Positions 62,166 to 64,000 of a stretch of 64,000 nucleotides of DNA are shown piece after piece; position 1 is the first letter of the stretch, and each line of letters begins with the position of its first letter. The notes beneath the pieces were generated by a model that saw only the letters and a list, made by a program, of their open reading frames with translations, did not search any database and had not been told where the DNA came from. The translations under genes were made by a program, and so were the position numbers. The stretch is from an uncultured Flavobacteriaceae bacterium (lineage in GTDB: Bacteria > Bacteroidota > Bacteroidia > Flavobacteriales > Flavobacteriaceae), in the NCBI GenBank assembly GCA_947494325.1, contig CANLUS010000003.1:310001-374000 (forward strand). Direction: 5' to 3'.

Positions 62166-62924
62166 TTACTGTAATTTAAAAGTAATTGGCAACGCGTATT
62201 TCACGTCTATTTTTTCACCATCACGAATTCCCGCTTTCCATTTCTTAAGTAATTTCACAACGCGTATGGCTTCCTTGCTAAAAGCAGGGCTCGACGATCG
62301 TAAAATTTGAATATTTTTTAATTGAGCGTCTCTCGTGACCGTAAACCCAACAAAAACTTTTCCATTTTGACCAAGTGCTAACATCCGTTTTGGATACTTC
62401 ATATTTCGACCAATAAATTTATAGATGGCTCTATTGCCACCATCGTAAGAAGGTTTTACGAAGTAATCAAAATGTTCAATTTCATTACCATTCTCATCGT
62501 AGCATATTCCGGAAACAAATTCACCAGCTACAAATTCATCTTTCCTTTTTAATTGTTTGGAACCTTCAAAAAATGTCGTTACTTCTCCATGTAATTTATT
62601 GTTCTTATATGATTCTTGGATTTTTAGATCTCCATTATCATGATAGATTTTTGAAATTCCTTCTTTCGTCCATTTTTTAATAGAATCATTATTTCTATTA
62701 ATATTAGAATAGGTTGTTTCACGGGTTAATTTCCCTCTCTCTTTGAACCATCTAACGATACCACTTCCTTGAACAGAATCAGTAAAAATATAATGTTGAT
62801 ATGTCGAGGCATTAACGCTATCTGTTTTTTTACCGTCGCCATCAAAGTAGTATTTTTCAATTTTTTGTTGCCCATGGGTTAGCATTGCTAGCAATAAAAA
62901 AATCCCTAATAATTTAATTTTCAT
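62166..62924 (-). CDS. TonB C-terminal-domain protein with MORN-like repeats
   Basis: 252 aa. Signal sequence MKIKLLGIFLLLAMLTHG, then repeats of the MORN/antitoxin type (YHDNGDLKIQESYKNNKLHGEVTTFFEGSKQLKRK, YDENGNEIEHF), and a C-terminal TonB domain (GKVFVGFTVTRDAQLKNIQILRSSSPAFSKEAIRVVKLLKKW). Unlike true TonB it has no long Pro-rich spacer or anchored N-terminal helix, so energy transduction is doubtful; the domain is often used as a general protein-binding unit in Bacteroidetes. It lies 34 bases after prfC and may share its transcript. Confidence 0.8.
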   Translation of the reverse strand: MKIKLLGIFLLLAMLTHGQQKIEKYYFDGDGKKTDSVNASTYQHYIFTDSVQGSGIVRWFKERGKLTRETTYSNINRNNDSIKKWTKEGISKIYHDNGDLKIQESYKNNKLHGEVTTFFEGSKQLKRKDEFVAGEFVSGICYDENGNEIEHFDYFVKPSYDGGNRAIYKFIGRNMKYPKRMLALGQNGKVFVGFTVTRDAQLKNIQILRSSSPAFSKEAIRVVKLLKKWKAGIRDGEKIDVKYALPITFKLQ

Positions 62925-62958
62925 AATTATAAACTAAATAGTTAGTAAAAGCCTTAGG

Positions 62959-64000
62959 TTAAAATTCACTTGTAAAATGCAATTTCACACTCGGATATTT
63001 ACTTTGCGTCATTTGAATCGTAAATGCAGAATCGGCAAGAAATACCAATTGCCCTTGTTTATCTTTCGCCAAATAGCGCTGTTTTACGCGCTTAAATTCA
63101 GCAAACTCTTCACTTTTCGCATCTTCTGGAGCTACCCAACAAACTTTATGCATCGGGAGATTCTCATAGGTACACTTCGCACCATATTCGTGCTCCAAAC
63201 GATATTGAATTACTTCGTATTGAAGAGCTCCAACGGTACCGATCACTTTACGTCCATTTAATTCTAGGGTAAACAATTGCGCGACTCCTTCGTCCATTAA
63301 TTGATCAAGTCCTTTGTAGAGTTGTTTTGCCTTCATAGGATCTGCATTGTTGACATAACGAAAATGCTCAGGAGAAAAACTTGGAATTCCTTTAAAATTT
63401 AAGTGCTCTCCTTCCGTTAAGGTGTCTCCAATTTTAAAATTTCCCGTATCGTGTAAGCCTACAATGTCTCCTGGAAATGATTCGTCAACTATTTCTTTTT
63501 TCTCTGCAAAGAAAGCATTCGGACTTGAAAATTTCAATTTCTTATTATGACGCACATGTAAATAAGGAGCATTTCGTTTGAAGGTTCCGGAAACAATTTT
63601 TACAAAGGCCAATCTATCTCTGTGTTTTGGATCCATATTCGCATGAATTTTAAACACAAAACCGGATAATTTATCTTCTTTAGAATCGACTAATCGTTCT
63701 TCAGACATTTTGGGTTGAGGTGGAGGTGCAATATCAATAAAGCAATCTAGTAATTCTTTTACACCGAAATTATTTAGGGCCGAACCGAAAAATACGGGCT
63801 GAAGTTTTCCATCTAAGTAATCTTGCTGATTAAAGTCAGGATAAACTTCATAGACCAATTCAAGCTCTTCCCTAAGTTGATTCGCAGGCCCTTCGCCAAT
63901 AATGGTATCTAGTTCTGGGTTGGTAACATCATTAAATTCAATACCTTCTGAAACGGTCTGCTTCTTTTCACCAGAAAATAAATTCAGTTTTTTCTCCCAA
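62959..64000 (-). CDS. prfC: Peptide chain release factor 3 (N-terminus beyond window edge)
   Basis: The frame stays open to the right edge, giving ~346 C-terminal residues of an expected ~530. The GTPase motifs lie outside the window. Present are the end of the G domain (ELVYEVYPDFNQQDYLDGKLQPVFFGSALNNFGVKELLD), domain II (KIHANMDPKHRDRLAFVKIVSGTF) and domain III with GTVGALQYEVIQYRLEHEYGAKC, all close to RF3. It recycles RF1 and RF2 after termination. No frame break was seen. Confidence 0.93.
   Translation of the reverse strand, partial: WEKKLNLFSGEKKQTVSEGIEFNDVTNPELDTIIGEGPANQLREELELVYEVYPDFNQQDYLDGKLQPVFFGSALNNFGVKELLDCFIDIAPPPQPKMSEERLVDSKEDKLSGFVFKIHANMDPKHRDRLAFVKIVSGTFKRNAPYLHVRHNKKLKFSSPNAFFAEKKEIVDESFPGDIVGLHDTGNFKIGDTLTEGEHLNFKGIPSFSPEHFRYVNNADPMKAKQLYKGLDQLMDEGVAQLFTLELNGRKVIGTVGALQYEVIQYRLEHEYGAKCTYENLPMHKVCWVAPEDAKSEEFAEFKRVKQRYLAKDKQGQLVFLADSAFTIQMTQSKYPSVKLHFTSEF

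Noticed and set aside
1-64000. Mobile elements, CRISPR arrays, toxin-antitoxin or phage-defence genes
   Set aside because: No transposase, integrase, inverted terminal repeat, repeat-spacer array or known defence domain was found; gene content is housekeeping and accessory metabolism.

Overview
The window is a slice of an AT-rich chromosome from a member of the Bacteroidetes, most likely a marine Flavobacteriaceae. Pointers to this are tricorn-type S41 peptidases, a DUF6090 protein, a YHS-domain secreted protein, the THUMP-like methyltransferase, a fused HemC-HemD, and short leaders that lack Shine-Dalgarno sequences. Many genes also carry a perfect TAnnTTTG -7 box of the Bacteroidetes type just before the start. 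Four Na+-coupled symporter polypeptides fit a salty habitat. No rRNA, tRNA, insertion sequence, prophage or CRISPR array was seen. Genes are tightly packed and no gap exceeds 300 bases.

Layout. 1-8.3 kb: the end of a tricorn-like peptidase, a PrsW-type membrane protease, a three-gene acyl-CoA (probably propionyl-CoA) carboxylase operon, and a GNAT/amidohydrolase pair. 8.4-15 kb: an MFS drug exporter, a small unknown, a fatty-acid desaturase, a Crp/Fnr regulator, a HAD phosphatase, a proline-iminopeptidase-like lipoprotein and acetyl-CoA synthetase. 15.2-19.3 kb: two TauE/SafE exporters, an Lrp/AsnC regulator and an acetate-type Na+ symporter with its DUF4212 subunit. 19.4-21.4 kb: a TetR regulator, a flavin split-barrel protein and an alpha/beta hydrolase, with matching palindromic operators in front of the first and third. 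21.5-31.6 kb: SixA, PdxH, a Na+ symporter, RecR, an AraC regulator with a serine hydrolase, an SPW/YHS/NTF2 cluster below a regulator with two AraC DNA-binding domains, a Tet-type exporter and a DUF6090 protein.

31.7-46.7 kb is a heme supercluster: hemJ and hemH on the minus strand, then hemA, hemCD, hemB, hemL, hemE, three accessory genes and hemF on the plus strand. Together these encode every step from glutamyl-tRNA to protoheme. A PchR-like AraC regulator is divergent from hemA, and a giant TraB/GumN protein sits between the two arms. 46.7-49.5 kb is a two-component system followed by a small secreted protein. Their two promoters share exactly the same architecture, a GTTAA-N6-GTTAA direct repeat at a fixed distance from a -33/-7 promoter, which I read as the response regulator's own regulon. 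49.8-64 kb: a YdeP-type molybdenum oxidoreductase with FdhD, a THUMP-like methyltransferase, an AI-2E family permease, an unrecognised 7-TM protein, an AGCS symporter, a second tricorn-like peptidase, a STAS-like protein, a TonB-domain protein and the C-terminal part of release factor 3, which runs off the right edge.
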